Shown in pieces: positions 24,135-32,487 of a stretch of DNA of 35,162 nucleotides (position 1 is the stretch's first letter; every line of letters begins with the position of its first letter). The stretch lies in the NCBI GenBank assembly GCA_964556545.1, contig CAZKWE010000005.1, positions 1 through 35,162 of the forward strand. Direction: 5' to 3'. The stretch is from JALSKU01 sp964556545 (GTDB taxonomy: Bacteria > Campylobacterota > Campylobacteria > Campylobacterales > JALSKU01). The position numbers and the translations under genes are program-made. A model generated the notes under the pieces. The model saw only the letters and a program-made list of their open reading frames with translations, was not told where the DNA came from and searched no databases.

Positions 24135-24154
24135 ATATACGATATAGCGTATAT
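24135..24154. promoter_or_regulatory. Palindromic operator candidate upstream of the XRE gene
   Basis: ATATACG, six bases, CGTATAT: perfect 7-bp arms. Its left part lies 17 bases upstream of TATAAT 24118-24113 on the minus strand, where a -35 box would be. This fits a site at which a small HTH dimer represses its own promoter. The pairing is seen; the function is inferred. Confidence 0.45.
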
Positions 24155-24271
24155 TATAGAAAAAATAATATATATTTAAACTTAAATATTAGACTTTTCA
24201 ATTAATTTTTTGTAGTTTTGTGTAAAATTAGAGGTTTTTTATACGAAGATATGTATATTGTGTGAATTATC

Positions 24272-24290
24272 GGGAGAGATTGACTCTCCC
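24272..24290 (-). terminator. Hairpin after rpsO
   Basis: GGGAGAG and CTCTCCC pair over 7 bp around a 5-base loop, starting 5 bases past the rpsO stop. The following minus-strand bases (GATAATTC) lack a T-run, so it may be a weak terminator or a 3'-end stabiliser. Confidence 0.55.
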
Positions 24291-24295
24291 TTGAG

Positions 24296-24568
24296 TTATT
24301 TGTCTCTGATAGAAAGAGTAGTGATAACTTTTGTATATGTATCAAAATCTTTTTTCTTAAGATATCTTAAGAGCCTTTTTCTTTGTCCGACAAGCTTTAA
24401 AAGACCCAATCTTGAACTGTGATCTTTTTTGTTAATTTTTAAATGCTCTGTTAAATACTTAATTCTTTCGCTTAAAAGTGCGATTTGAACTTCAGTAGAA
24501 CCTGTATCTCCGTCTTTTCTGGCAAACTCTTTGATGATTTCCATCTTTTTCGCCGAATCTAAAGCCAT
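24296..24568 (-). CDS. rpsO: 30S ribosomal protein S15
   Basis: 90 aa, the standard length. S15 binds 16S rRNA early in 30S assembly. The family motif KDHSSRLGLLKLVGQRKRLLRYL (in two parts KDHSSRLGLL and VGQRKRLLRYL) is present, as is GDTGSTEVQIALLSERI near residues 20-36. ATG 24568 has AGGAGG five bases upstream; codons further upstream are noncoding leader. The promoter TATAAT lies at 24643-24638, giving a leader of about 60 bases, long enough for the translational autoregulation known for S15 in other bacteria, although I did not identify such a structure. No pnp gene follows. Confidence 0.97.
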   Translation of the reverse strand: MALDSAKKMEIIKEFARKDGDTGSTEVQIALLSERIKYLTEHLKINKKDHSSRLGLLKLVGQRKRLLRYLKKKDFDTYTKVITTLSIRDK

Positions 24569-24637
24569 GATGACCTCCTGATTGGTATATTTTAAACTTA
24601 AAACATTTAGTGTAGTTTCAAATTTAATTGGAATGGA

Positions 24638-24643
24638 ATTATA
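24638..24643 (-). promoter_or_regulatory. -10 box of rpsO
   Basis: TATAAT on the minus strand, about 70 bases before the rpsO ATG, followed by a leader and a strong ribosome binding site. Divergent from the Rrf2 gene. Confidence 0.55.
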
Positions 24644-24686
24644 CAAAAAAAAACATAAATTAATATAAAGATTAGATAATATTTAG

Positions 24687-24692
24687 TACAAT
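24687..24692 (+). promoter_or_regulatory. Probable -10 box of the Rrf2-flhA operon
   Basis: TACAAT 39 bases before the ATG at 24732. It lies between two AATATTT repeats (24679-24685 and 24691-24697) that could be part of an Rrf2-type operator. Evidence is weak. Confidence 0.35.
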
Positions 24693-24731
24693 ATTTGTCT
24701 TAATTGGTCTTATTTATATCAAAGGAGCATA

Positions 24732-25130
24732 ATGCTACTCACTAAAGCAAGCGAATACGCCTTACTTTCACTTATCGTTATATCCAAGGAAGATGATGCT
24801 GTTGATGTCGAAACCCTATCAAAAAAGCTAAATATCTCAAAAAGCTTTTTGGCAAAAATTCTACAAAGCCTGGCAAGAAACAATATACTCATCTCATACA
24901 AAGGTGCTAAAGGCGGATTTAAACTTTCAAAAAAACCCGAAGATATATCGGTTTTGGAAGTAATAGAGTTTGCAGAAAAAAAATCTCCAATTGTTTTTGA
25001 ATGTTCTTCATCTCAAAGCAACTGCAAAAGCAATCGGGCCGATATTTGTCTGATATGGCCGTTTTTAAACCGGCTTCAGATGAAGATAGATCTTTTTCTA
25101 TCGGAAATTTCACTTAAAGATATAATGTAA
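24732..25130 (+). CDS. Rrf2-family transcriptional regulator, probable Fe-S binder
   Basis: 132 aa. A winged helix (about residues 1-70) includes SKSFLAKILQSLARNNIL and the wing GAKGGFKLSK, typical of IscR, NsrR and RsrR relatives. The C-terminal loop has three cysteines, C91, C98 and C106, similar in number and place to the cluster ligands of IscR and NsrR but with wider spacing (x6 and x7). A signal such as iron, redox state or nitric oxide is therefore likely, though not specified. AAAGGAGC precedes the ATG. Its stop directly abuts the flhA ATG, so regulator and export gene are one translational unit. An Rrf2 gene before flhA is also known to me in C. jejuni. Confidence 0.85.
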   Translation: MLLTKASEYALLSLIVISKEDDAVDVETLSKKLNISKSFLAKILQSLARNNILISYKGAKGGFKLSKKPEDISVLEVIEFAEKKSPIVFECSSSQSNCKSNRADICLIWPFLNRLQMKIDLFLSEISLKDIM

Positions 25131-27284
25131 ATGTCTTCAAAAAAGAAAAAATTTTTAGGATTTTTATCACCGTATATCGATTTTATAATCAAATCGAAAG
25201 ACTTAACCATAGTTGCTCTTATCATAGCTATACTTGCGATTATCATAGTACCTCTTCCAAGTTATATACTTGATTTTTTCCTGACTGTATCCATTTCAAT
25301 ATCAGTTTTGATTCTTCTGATATCATTATATGTTCCAAAGCCTACGGATCTTACGACTTTTCCTACATTGATACTCATAATAACCCTTTACAGACTTTCG
25401 CTTAATATTGCTACTACAAGAATGATCTTAAGCAAAGGATACGAAGGACCTTCGGCAGTCAGTAGTATTATTGACAGTTTCGGTCAGTTTGTTGTAGGAG
25501 GAAATTATGTTATTGGCATTATCGTTTTTACCATACTTGTACTCATAAACTTTATAGTTATAACCAAAGGTTCTACCAGAGTTGCTGAAGTTGCCGCAAG
25601 ATTTACTCTTGATGCAATGCCGGGAAAACAGATGGCAATCGATGCGGATTTGAATTCCGGACTTATAGATGAACCGACTGCAAGAAAAAGAAGAGAAGCC
25701 ATTATAAATGAGGCAAATTTTTATGGAGCAATGGATGGTTCCAGCAAATTTGTAAAAGGTGATGCCATTGCCGGTATCATTATTACTATCATCAACATTA
25801 TAGGCGGTTTTTTAATAGGTATGTTCCAATATGATATGGACTTGGCAAACAGTGCTAAAACATTTACTATTTTAACCATTGGAGACGGCTTGGTATCGCA
25901 AATACCGGCACTTATAGTTTCAACAGCGACAGGTATTATTATCACTCGTTCAAGCGGTTCAACCGAAAATTTTGCAGAAGGTATTATAAATCAACTTGTA
26001 AATGAGCAAAAAACACTTTTTATTGTTGGATTTATACTTGTTATGTTTGCAATGGTTCCCGGTCTGCCTACTATATCTTTACTTTTTGTAGGAATGCTGT
26101 TTTTGGCACTTGGATATCTTATAAAAATGAGCAAAGACGGACATTTGGGCAAAGAGCTTATCTCAAAAGAGGGTAAAGAAGAAGATATATCAAGTGAACC
26201 TGTTTTGACAGTCGAAGAAGAAAGAAAGATAGAGGAACAAAACCTCGAAGATATACTAAAACAAGAAATTTTAGAGTTGGATTTGGGCTATCAGTTGGTT
26301 AAGCTTGCTGATCCTGCACAAGGCGGAGACATACTAAGCAGGATAAAAAGTATGAGAAAAAAGATAGCTACCGATTATGGTTTTTTAATACCTCAAGTTA
26401 GAATCAGAGACAACCTGCACTTACAACCCAATGAATACGAAATACTTCTTAAAGGTGTATCTATAGGAAGAGGTGAGATTTATGCGGATAAATTTTTAGC
26501 TATGGATAGCGGACTTGCAACTGATGATATTCAGGGAATTGCTACTAAAGAACCTGCTTTCGGACTTGAAGCAATATGGATTGATACCGATATAAAAGAT
26601 GAAGCTATTATGAAAGGCTATACAGTTATAGATCCGGCAACTGTAATTTCAACACACATGAGTGAACTTATCAAAAAATATGCTGAAGATTTGCTCTCAA
26701 GACAAGAAGTAAGCAAACTGATAGAAAATGTTAAAAAAGATTATCCTATAGTTGTAGAAGATTGTTTAAAGGTTGCCAATGTGGGACTTGTGCAAAAAGT
26801 TCTAAAAGCCCTTCTGCATGAAAAAATACCTATCAAAGATATGATTACCATACTTGAAACCATAAGTGATGTTGCCGAAATAACAAAAAATGTTGACATT
26901 ATAGTGGAGCAAGTAAGAGCAAAACTATCCAGAGTCATCACAAATCTCTATAAAGATGATAAAGGTGTTCTTAAGCTTCTTACATTAAATACCGAAACAG
27001 AACAAAAGCTTTTAGACAGACTTAATGAAAAAAACGGTGTTAGAGATTTGCTTCTAAACATAGGTCAAATAAATGCCTTAGTTGACACCATGAGCAATGA
27101 AGCTGCACAGGTTTTGCAAAAAGGAGTGGCTCCTGTCATACTTATAGTTGACCCGCTTCTAAGAAAATCGATAAAAGATATATTTGAAAAATTCGGACTT
27201 GATATAGTGGTATTAAGTCATGCCGAAATAGATCCGAATGTAACTTTTGAAGTATTAAAAAGTATAGATATACCAAATTTATAA
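25131..27284 (+). CDS. flhA: Flagellar biosynthesis protein FlhA
   Basis: 717 aa, an inner-membrane component of the flagellar type III export gate. The N-terminal half has about eight transmembrane helices with the family signature LYRLSLNIATTRMIL (86-100) and the cytoplasmic loop containing DAMPGKQMAIDADLNSG. After a charged linker (about 340-375) comes the four-part cytosolic domain that docks export chaperones. All parts are present. The ATG follows the Rrf2 stop without a gap and no separate ribosome binding site is obvious, so translation is probably coupled. In Campylobacter and Helicobacter FlhA is needed for flagellar assembly and also for the FlgSR-sigma-54 cascade. Confidence 0.97.
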   Translation: MSSKKKKFLGFLSPYIDFIIKSKDLTIVALIIAILAIIIVPLPSYILDFFLTVSISISVLILLISLYVPKPTDLTTFPTLILIITLYRLSLNIATTRMILSKGYEGPSAVSSIIDSFGQFVVGGNYVIGIIVFTILVLINFIVITKGSTRVAEVAARFTLDAMPGKQMAIDADLNSGLIDEPTARKRREAIINEANFYGAMDGSSKFVKGDAIAGIIITIINIIGGFLIGMFQYDMDLANSAKTFTILTIGDGLVSQIPALIVSTATGIIITRSSGSTENFAEGIINQLVNEQKTLFIVGFILVMFAMVPGLPTISLLFVGMLFLALGYLIKMSKDGHLGKELISKEGKEEDISSEPVLTVEEERKIEEQNLEDILKQEILELDLGYQLVKLADPAQGGDILSRIKSMRKKIATDYGFLIPQVRIRDNLHLQPNEYEILLKGVSIGRGEIYADKFLAMDSGLATDDIQGIATKEPAFGLEAIWIDTDIKDEAIMKGYTVIDPATVISTHMSELIKKYAEDLLSRQEVSKLIENVKKDYPIVVEDCLKVANVGLVQKVLKALLHEKIPIKDMITILETISDVAEITKNVDIIVEQVRAKLSRVITNLYKDDKGVLKLLTLNTETEQKLLDRLNEKNGVRDLLLNIGQINALVDTMSNEAAQVLQKGVAPVILIVDPLLRKSIKDIFEKFGLDIVVLSHAEIDPNVTFEVLKSIDIPNL

Positions 27285-27292
27285 GGAATTAA

Positions 27293-28321
27293 ATGAAACT
27301 TTACCATCTCTCACATATAGATTTAGACGGATATGGCTGTCAGCTTATAACCAAAGAGTATTTTAAAGATATAAATTTTTACAATTCAAACTACGGTAAT
27401 GAAATAAGCCAAAAAATTGAGCAAATAATTTTAGATATAGAAAAAGACGACAAAGATACGGCACTTGTACTCATAACTGATCTAAACCTAACTTTGCAAC
27501 AAGCTTCCTATCTTGATAAAAAGTTAAAAGAAAGCGAAAAAGATATAGAACTTTTACTCTTAGATCATCATAAAACAGGTCTTGAATGTTCGCAAAAATT
27601 TCAATGGTATAAATTGGATGAAAAAAGGTGTGCTACAAAAATAACTTATGACTATTTTTCAAAAAAATTTTATCCGAATGATAAACTTAAAAAATTTAGC
27701 GATGTAACAAATGCCATTGATATTTGGCTCTCGAATGACAAATATTTTGAACTTGGAAAAGTCTGTTTAAAGCTTGTCAGCGATGCAAAAGAAGTAAACA
27801 GGGTAATGTTTCCAAAAGAGAACAATGAGTATATTTTCAGTATGCTTGAAAACTCTTATGAATATTATGACAAATCAGGTGCGAACATAGCACTTGACAA
27901 TGCTCTGCATAAAATAAAAAAGAAATTTTTCAAAGGCTTCAACAAAGATGATACACTTGACAATCTTGTATCAAAATATGTTGTTGAACTATTGGCAAAC
28001 AAAAAAGATGAAATGAGTATAAACTATAAGGGAGCAAAAGGTATACTTACATATTCTATTGCAAATGTTTCGGTAATCGGAAATGACTTTTTACTCAACA
28101 ACCCTGATTTTGACTTTTTCTTGAATATAAATGCTAGAAGAAATGTTTCTTTAAGAGGAAATGGTAAAGTAGATGTCAGTATCATGGCAAAAGAGTTGTT
28201 TGAAGGAGGAGGACATGCAAATGCAAGCGGAGGTATCCTTAAAAGTTTTAAGGACAGTTTTTTGTATGAAAATATAAAAAAACAGGTAGAAGATGCGATA
28301 TACAAAATAGAAAACATATAA
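27293..28321 (+). CDS. DHH-family phosphoesterase (NrnB/oligoribonuclease type)
   Basis: 342 aa. Motifs in order: HIDLDGYG (8-15), a lone TDLN near residue 62, DHH at 91-93 (LLLLDHHKTG) and the C-terminal DHHA1 signature GGGHANASGG (305-314). The manganese ligands are intact. Members of this family degrade short RNA (nanoRNase) or pAp and c-di-nucleotide products; a cytoplasmic exonuclease on oligoribonucleotides is most likely, as the protein is similar in size to Bacillus NrnB. Campylobacterota lack Orn, so such enzymes would be needed. It follows flhA by eight bases with AAGGA and shares that operon. Confidence 0.85.
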   Translation: MKLYHLSHIDLDGYGCQLITKEYFKDINFYNSNYGNEISQKIEQIILDIEKDDKDTALVLITDLNLTLQQASYLDKKLKESEKDIELLLLDHHKTGLECSQKFQWYKLDEKRCATKITYDYFSKKFYPNDKLKKFSDVTNAIDIWLSNDKYFELGKVCLKLVSDAKEVNRVMFPKENNEYIFSMLENSYEYYDKSGANIALDNALHKIKKKFFKGFNKDDTLDNLVSKYVVELLANKKDEMSINYKGAKGILTYSIANVSVIGNDFLLNNPDFDFFLNINARRNVSLRGNGKVDVSIMAKELFEGGGHANASGGILKSFKDSFLYENIKKQVEDAIYKIENI

Positions 28322-28330
28322 AGGAAAGAG

Positions 28331-28579
28331 ATGCAAGACAAGCTAAATGAAGCAGAAAAAGAGATAGAGGAACTTTCAACACAACTTGTTGATATGTTAG
28401 AAGTTGCATTTTATTTTGCAGGACTCAAAAAAGAGTATTTTAAAAATGCGATTGAGATATACTTAAATGGCATAGATGATTATTATGCAAATAATGAAGA
28501 CGGAGAAATGGGGGTAGAAGAAATTATAGAAGTTATCAAACACATAAAAAAAACAAAACCGCAATTATTTGACTCGTAA
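28331..28579 (+). CDS. Small acidic hypothetical protein
   Basis: 82 aa, acidic and predicted helical, with no signal peptide, membrane segment or cysteine. A coiled-coil-like N terminus (KLNEAEKEIEELSTQLVDML) is followed by a GxKKEYFKNAIEIYL segment. I do not recognise the family. AAGGA stands upstream of the ATG, nine bases after the DHH gene stop, so it ends the Rrf2-flhA operon. An AT-rich 9-bp inverted repeat (28562-28570 with 28578-28586) overlaps its stop codon and might act as a weak terminator. Confidence 0.65.
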   Translation: MQDKLNEAEKEIEELSTQLVDMLEVAFYFAGLKKEYFKNAIEIYLNGIDDYYANNEDGEMGVEEIIEVIKHIKKTKPQLFDS

Positions 28580-28586
28580 ATAATTG
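28562..28586 (+). terminator. Weak inverted repeat at the end of the flhA operon
   Basis: CAATTATTT, 7 bases, AAATAATTG: perfect but all AT save the end pair, overlapping the last codons of the 82-aa gene. No following T-run. A poor terminator candidate at the junction with the convergent glycan locus. Confidence 0.25.
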
Positions 28587-28634
28587 ACCATAAATTTGTA
28601 TCAAAGGCAGTGTCGAAGGCAATGTTAAATTAAG

Positions 28635-29711
28635 TTAACTTATAATTTTATCAACAAGTCTTTCGACTTGTTTTTCCATATCTATACTTTTAATCAAACC
28701 CAAATTTAAATTTATTTGATTATTTAAAAAATAACTTACATGGTTTAATAAATCTTCTTTATTGTTTACCCAAACCATTAAACCATTATCAATTTGCCAT
28801 TTGTCATAATGACTGATAAAACTTCGTGTTGAAATAGTAGGAGTTCCTAAAAAACAAGCTTCCGTATTGATAGTTCCGCCGCCACCTATAAATAAATCGG
28901 CATCTTTTAATAAATGTTGCAAAACTATTTTTTCTTTTATTACATAAGCAAACGGAAATTCTTTTTTTAGATAATCACTCTCGTATCTTGGAATTATAAT
29001 GATATTTGTATCAAATTTTTTATAGATTTCCATCAAAGTTTCATACAAAAAAGGATATTTTTTCTTTACATAACTAGCTTTGTATTCTTCTTCTCTTACA
29101 AGGATTGTTTTTTTACTTCTATCAATTTTATATTTTTTATAAAAATTTTTAACATAATTTTTATCAAATTTAAAATCATACAACCAAATAAGCGGATCAA
29201 CAAAGCCATACTCAACAATATATTCTTTTTCCAATCCAAATCTTTCTATGACTTCATCCGGCACAACAAAAGGTTTAAACATTTTAGTTGAGAGAGGAAT
29301 TGTTAGTCTGGCTTGTGGTAATGCTTTTGTAAAATTAGTTTTATAATCACTTAATGGTATATCATAAAAATTATACACGGGTATTCCAAGTCCAAAACCA
29401 ATTCGAACTGCATCCACACTACTTAAACATACCAACTTTTTAATATTAAAACTTATGACAAATTTCATTAAATCTCTTTGTCTGTTTATTGATGCATCAA
29501 GTTTATCCTTTAAATTGCTTCCTCCAAATTCTCCTCTACTTATAAATTCTAAATTATATAATCTTAATAAATCGACAACCTCTTTATAATCTTTGCCTTT
29601 CCTTGCAGTTATTAATATATGCTTATCTCTTTTTTTTAATACATCTATAACAGGCTTAAAAAATAAAACACTCTTTGGAGTTACCAAATCAAACCAAATG
29701 TAATCTTTCAT
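28635..29711 (-). CDS. DUF354 family protein (glycosyltransferase-B-like fold)
   Basis: 358 aa. The layout resembles UDP-GlcNAc 2-epimerase and GT-B proteins: an N-terminal Rossmann-like half (FDLVTPKSVLFFKPVID; ILITARKGKDY) and a C-terminal half with GGGGTINTEACFLGTPTIS, the glycine-rich sugar-nucleotide loop. DUF354 genes occur in capsule, O-antigen and S-layer glycan loci of bacteria and archaea; their reaction is unknown to me. The gene starts with an ATGA overlap on asnB, so it is the last gene of the glycan cluster. It may be a glycosyltransferase or an epimerase-like enzyme. Confidence 0.78.
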   Translation of the reverse strand: MKDYIWFDLVTPKSVLFFKPVIDVLKKRDKHILITARKGKDYKEVVDLLRLYNLEFISRGEFGGSNLKDKLDASINRQRDLMKFVISFNIKKLVCLSSVDAVRIGFGLGIPVYNFYDIPLSDYKTNFTKALPQARLTIPLSTKMFKPFVVPDEVIERFGLEKEYIVEYGFVDPLIWLYDFKFDKNYVKNFYKKYKIDRSKKTILVREEEYKASYVKKKYPFLYETLMEIYKKFDTNIIIIPRYESDYLKKEFPFAYVIKEKIVLQHLLKDADLFIGGGGTINTEACFLGTPTISTRSFISHYDKWQIDNGLMVWVNNKEDLLNHVSYFLNNQINLNLGLIKSIDMEKQVERLVDKIIS

Positions 29712-31444
29712 AGATATGCCTTTTTAAACCATCTTGCAAAGATATATAGATTATAAAAATGTTGTTTAAATCTTTTTTCTTTTGCTTCATTATATAAAAA
29801 TTTTACAAAATCCTCATTAAAAAAGTCAGTATGCTTATTAACCTCTAATATTGTAGCCAATAATTTATCTTGGCATTCATCAAAAAGCCATTCAATAAAA
29901 GGAGATGAAAATCCTTTTTTTCTTCTAAAAACAATCTCTTTTGGCAAATATTTAAGTGCTACTTGTTTTAAAAGATACTTATTAGTATTTCCTTTTTTCA
30001 AATTAAAATCTAAAGAAAATAGATACTCAACTAATCTATAATCTAAAAATGGAGCTCTAACTTCAAGCGAATTTGCCATACTCGCTCTATCTATTTTTGT
30101 CATTAAAACATTTTCAATCCAATATTTAAAATCATAATAACTAAGTTTTGTATTAAAATCACATTTACAATGATATGGGAGTTTCATTTGTTTAAAATTT
30201 TTCAGTAATTTTTTTAATTGTAAATTTGTAAAAGTCTCTCCACTTGAATAAAAAATATCTTCACTGTTAAATTTTCTCTTTTTATATTCCCATTCTTTTG
30301 TTAAGTTAAAATCTTCTAATTTATCTACCTTCATTTTAGAATATTCTATCATATTAAAGTAATCATCATACCCTAAAAAAATCTCATCACTTCCCTCTCC
30401 GCTTAATGCAACTTTAATTCCACTATCTGATATAAACTTTGATAAAATCAATGTCGGGATTGTAGCACTATCTCCAAAAGGTTCATCTACTGCATTTAAA
30501 ACATTATCTAAATTTTCAAGATATTCTTTCTTTGAGATTATAAGTTCATGATGTTTAGAGCCTATATACTTAGAAACTTTTTTTGCATAATCTATCTCAT
30601 TATAATGCAAATATTCATCATAGCCTATTGAAAAAGTATTGATTTTTTTAAGTTTTGCATAAATTGCACTTACTAAACTACTATCAACTCCACCACTTAA
30701 AAAAGTAGCAACTTCCACATCACTATTTAATCGCAACTTAACACTATCTACCAATAAATCTTCTATTTTTTCTAAAACTTTTTTTGTAGAAAATTTCACA
30801 TTGGCAAAAGGTATTTCATACCATTTTTTTATTGTCAACTTACCATCAAAAATCAAGCAATACCCTGCAGGAAGTTTTTTAATATTTTCATAAATCGTAT
30901 TATCAAATAAAGGAGATAAAAATCTTAAATACTGCATAAAAGCTTCATAATTAATATTAGGAGTAGAATCTAATATTTTTAAAATCGCTTTTATTTCACT
31001 TGCAAAAATAAATTTATTTTCTTTGAAGTAGTAAAAAAATGGCTTCTTGCCAAATCTATCTCTTGCACAAAAGAAGAGATCCTTTTTCTTATCATAAATG
31101 CAAAAAGCAAACATTCCATTTAACTTATTTAAAAATTCAAATCCATACTTTTGATAAAGCCTTATTATAACCTCACTGTCACTTTTTGTTTTTACTTTTA
31201 AATTTTCAGTTTTTATAAGCTCTTTATAGTTATAAATTTCCCCATTAAAAACTAAAATAATTTTATCAAACTCCATTGGTTGATTTGCTTCATTATCCAA
31301 ATCAATAATAGCAAGTCTATCATGGCCTAATAAAACACTTTTCATCTCTTTTGTATCTTGAAAGTCGGGTCCTCTGTGAGCCAATAAATTTAAAGCTTTT
31401 ATAAAACTATTTGTTTGGAAATTACATCCTAATATACCACACAT
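29708..31444 (-). CDS. Asparagine-synthase-family glutamine amidotransferase
   Basis: 578 aa. The N-terminal class II glutaminase domain starts with the nucleophile Cys 2 (MCGILGC) and includes LAHRGPD and NGEIYNYKEL. The C-terminal synthetase domain has the PP-loop SGGVDSS (250-256) and the conserved SGEGSDEIFLGYDDY. Both halves look functional. In surface-polysaccharide loci such AsnB homologues (for example WbpS-type) amidate sugar carboxylates rather than aspartate; true asparagine synthesis is the alternative. The start overlaps the preceding glycosyltransferase gene by 16 bases and its end overlaps the DUF354 gene (ATGA). Context favours sugar amidation; the family call is certain. Confidence 0.9.
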   Translation of the reverse strand: MCGILGCNFQTNSFIKALNLLAHRGPDFQDTKEMKSVLLGHDRLAIIDLDNEANQPMEFDKIILVFNGEIYNYKELIKTENLKVKTKSDSEVIIRLYQKYGFEFLNKLNGMFAFCIYDKKKDLFFCARDRFGKKPFFYYFKENKFIFASEIKAILKILDSTPNINYEAFMQYLRFLSPLFDNTIYENIKKLPAGYCLIFDGKLTIKKWYEIPFANVKFSTKKVLEKIEDLLVDSVKLRLNSDVEVATFLSGGVDSSLVSAIYAKLKKINTFSIGYDEYLHYNEIDYAKKVSKYIGSKHHELIISKKEYLENLDNVLNAVDEPFGDSATIPTLILSKFISDSGIKVALSGEGSDEIFLGYDDYFNMIEYSKMKVDKLEDFNLTKEWEYKKRKFNSEDIFYSSGETFTNLQLKKLLKNFKQMKLPYHCKCDFNTKLSYYDFKYWIENVLMTKIDRASMANSLEVRAPFLDYRLVEYLFSLDFNLKKGNTNKYLLKQVALKYLPKEIVFRRKKGFSSPFIEWLFDECQDKLLATILEVNKHTDFFNEDFVKFLYNEAKEKRFKQHFYNLYIFARWFKKAYL

Positions 31445-32487
31445 CTATCTACAACCTCTTTATATTTTCGTAAAGATTTGTGGTAACTATATTTTTTTAC
31501 AATTTCTTTACTTTTGAGTTTTAAACTTTCTGCTATATCATTATTTTTCAATACTTTCAAAATCTCTTTTGATAAATTTTCAACATCTCCTACTCTTACC
31601 CTTTTATCTAAAATTTCATCACTTCCGCTAAAATCATAGCTAACAACAGCACATCCGCATTTCATAGCTTCAAGTAATGCATTCGGATGCCCTTCATAAT
31701 AAGATGGAAAAACAAAAAGCTCTGCATTTTTATAATACTTATAAGGATCATCATATCCTGTTAATTTAACTCTATCTTCTAAATTCAGCTCTTTTATCAA
31801 TTTTTTTAACTCATTTTTTAAAACTCCATCACCGACTATGATTAAATTTTCTTTGATTTTACTTTTAATTTTATTAAAAGCTTTTATTAAATCTATTTGA
31901 CCTTTTTGCGGATGTAGTCTTCCTACATTTAAAATATAATTTGAAAATTTTTGTTCTTTGCATTCTTTAATCTCTACTCCATTATAAATAAGTAGAGAGT
32001 TTTTTAGTTGCTTTTTTATCGCTTGGCTTACTACAATTATTTTTTTTGTTTTTGCATACAATTTTTTTACTTTTTTATAAAAGCTTTCATCTAATAAATG
32101 AATTTTTTTACCTTTATACATATCAAAAGAAACTCTAACTGAAACAATCTTTTTTGTTTTTGTTTTCGTTTTTAATAAAATTAAATTATTATAATCCTCA
32201 AAACTCAATACGACTTTCGGTTTTATTTTTTTTAAAAATTTTTCTAATGCCTCAACCCTATATTTAAAAACTTTTTCTCCAGCAAACTTTTTTGAGATAT
32301 TTATTTTTTTTGTTTTTATCTTTAAAGTTTTGATTTTTGAATTTAATTTGTATTTTATTTGCTTATTATCTTCAGCTAAAATAATATATACACGATAAAA
32401 TTTTGATAAAAAATCCGAAATTTCGCTAACTCTTTTTTGAACACCCCCAATATCCAAGTTTTGAGTAAAGATTGCTATTTGTTGCAC
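31429..32487 (-). CDS. Glycosyltransferase family 4 protein
   Basis: 352 aa with the GT-B fold of GT4 enzymes. The N-terminal acceptor domain opens with QNLDIGGVQKRVSE (GGxxR-type glycine loop), and the C-terminal donor domain has NVGRLHPQKGQ, VGDGVLKNELK and the hallmark YEGHPNALLEAMKCGCAV with the EX7E pair. It retains configuration when transferring a sugar from a nucleotide donor. The GTG at 32487 has AAAGG six bases upstream and overlaps the methyltransferase gene by 13 bases. The many lysines (poly-K/T stretches such as KTKTKTKK) reflect the AT-rich composition of this locus. Donor and acceptor unknown. Confidence 0.88.
   Translation of the reverse strand: MQQIAIFTQNLDIGGVQKRVSEISDFLSKFYRVYIILAEDNKQIKYKLNSKIKTLKIKTKKINISKKFAGEKVFKYRVEALEKFLKKIKPKVVLSFEDYNNLILLKTKTKTKKIVSVRVSFDMYKGKKIHLLDESFYKKVKKLYAKTKKIIVVSQAIKKQLKNSLLIYNGVEIKECKEQKFSNYILNVGRLHPQKGQIDLIKAFNKIKSKIKENLIIVGDGVLKNELKKLIKELNLEDRVKLTGYDDPYKYYKNAELFVFPSYYEGHPNALLEAMKCGCAVVSYDFSGSDEILDKRVRVGDVENLSKEILKVLKNNDIAESLKLKSKEIVKKYSYHKSLRKYKEVVDRCVVY

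Larger units (their letters stand above)
24038..24295. other. Intergenic region between the XRE gene and rpsO
   Basis: 258 bases, very AT-rich. On the minus strand it holds the likely XRE promoter (TATAAT 24118-24113) and the palindrome at 24135-24154. A second TATAAT lies near 24158-24153. The right end holds the rpsO hairpin. No gene was seen in it. Confidence 0.5.

Noticed and set aside
24569..24646. 26-codon N-terminal extension of rpsO
   Set aside because: It lies in the leader between the TATAAT and AGGAGG; S15 proteins start with the MALDS-type sequence.
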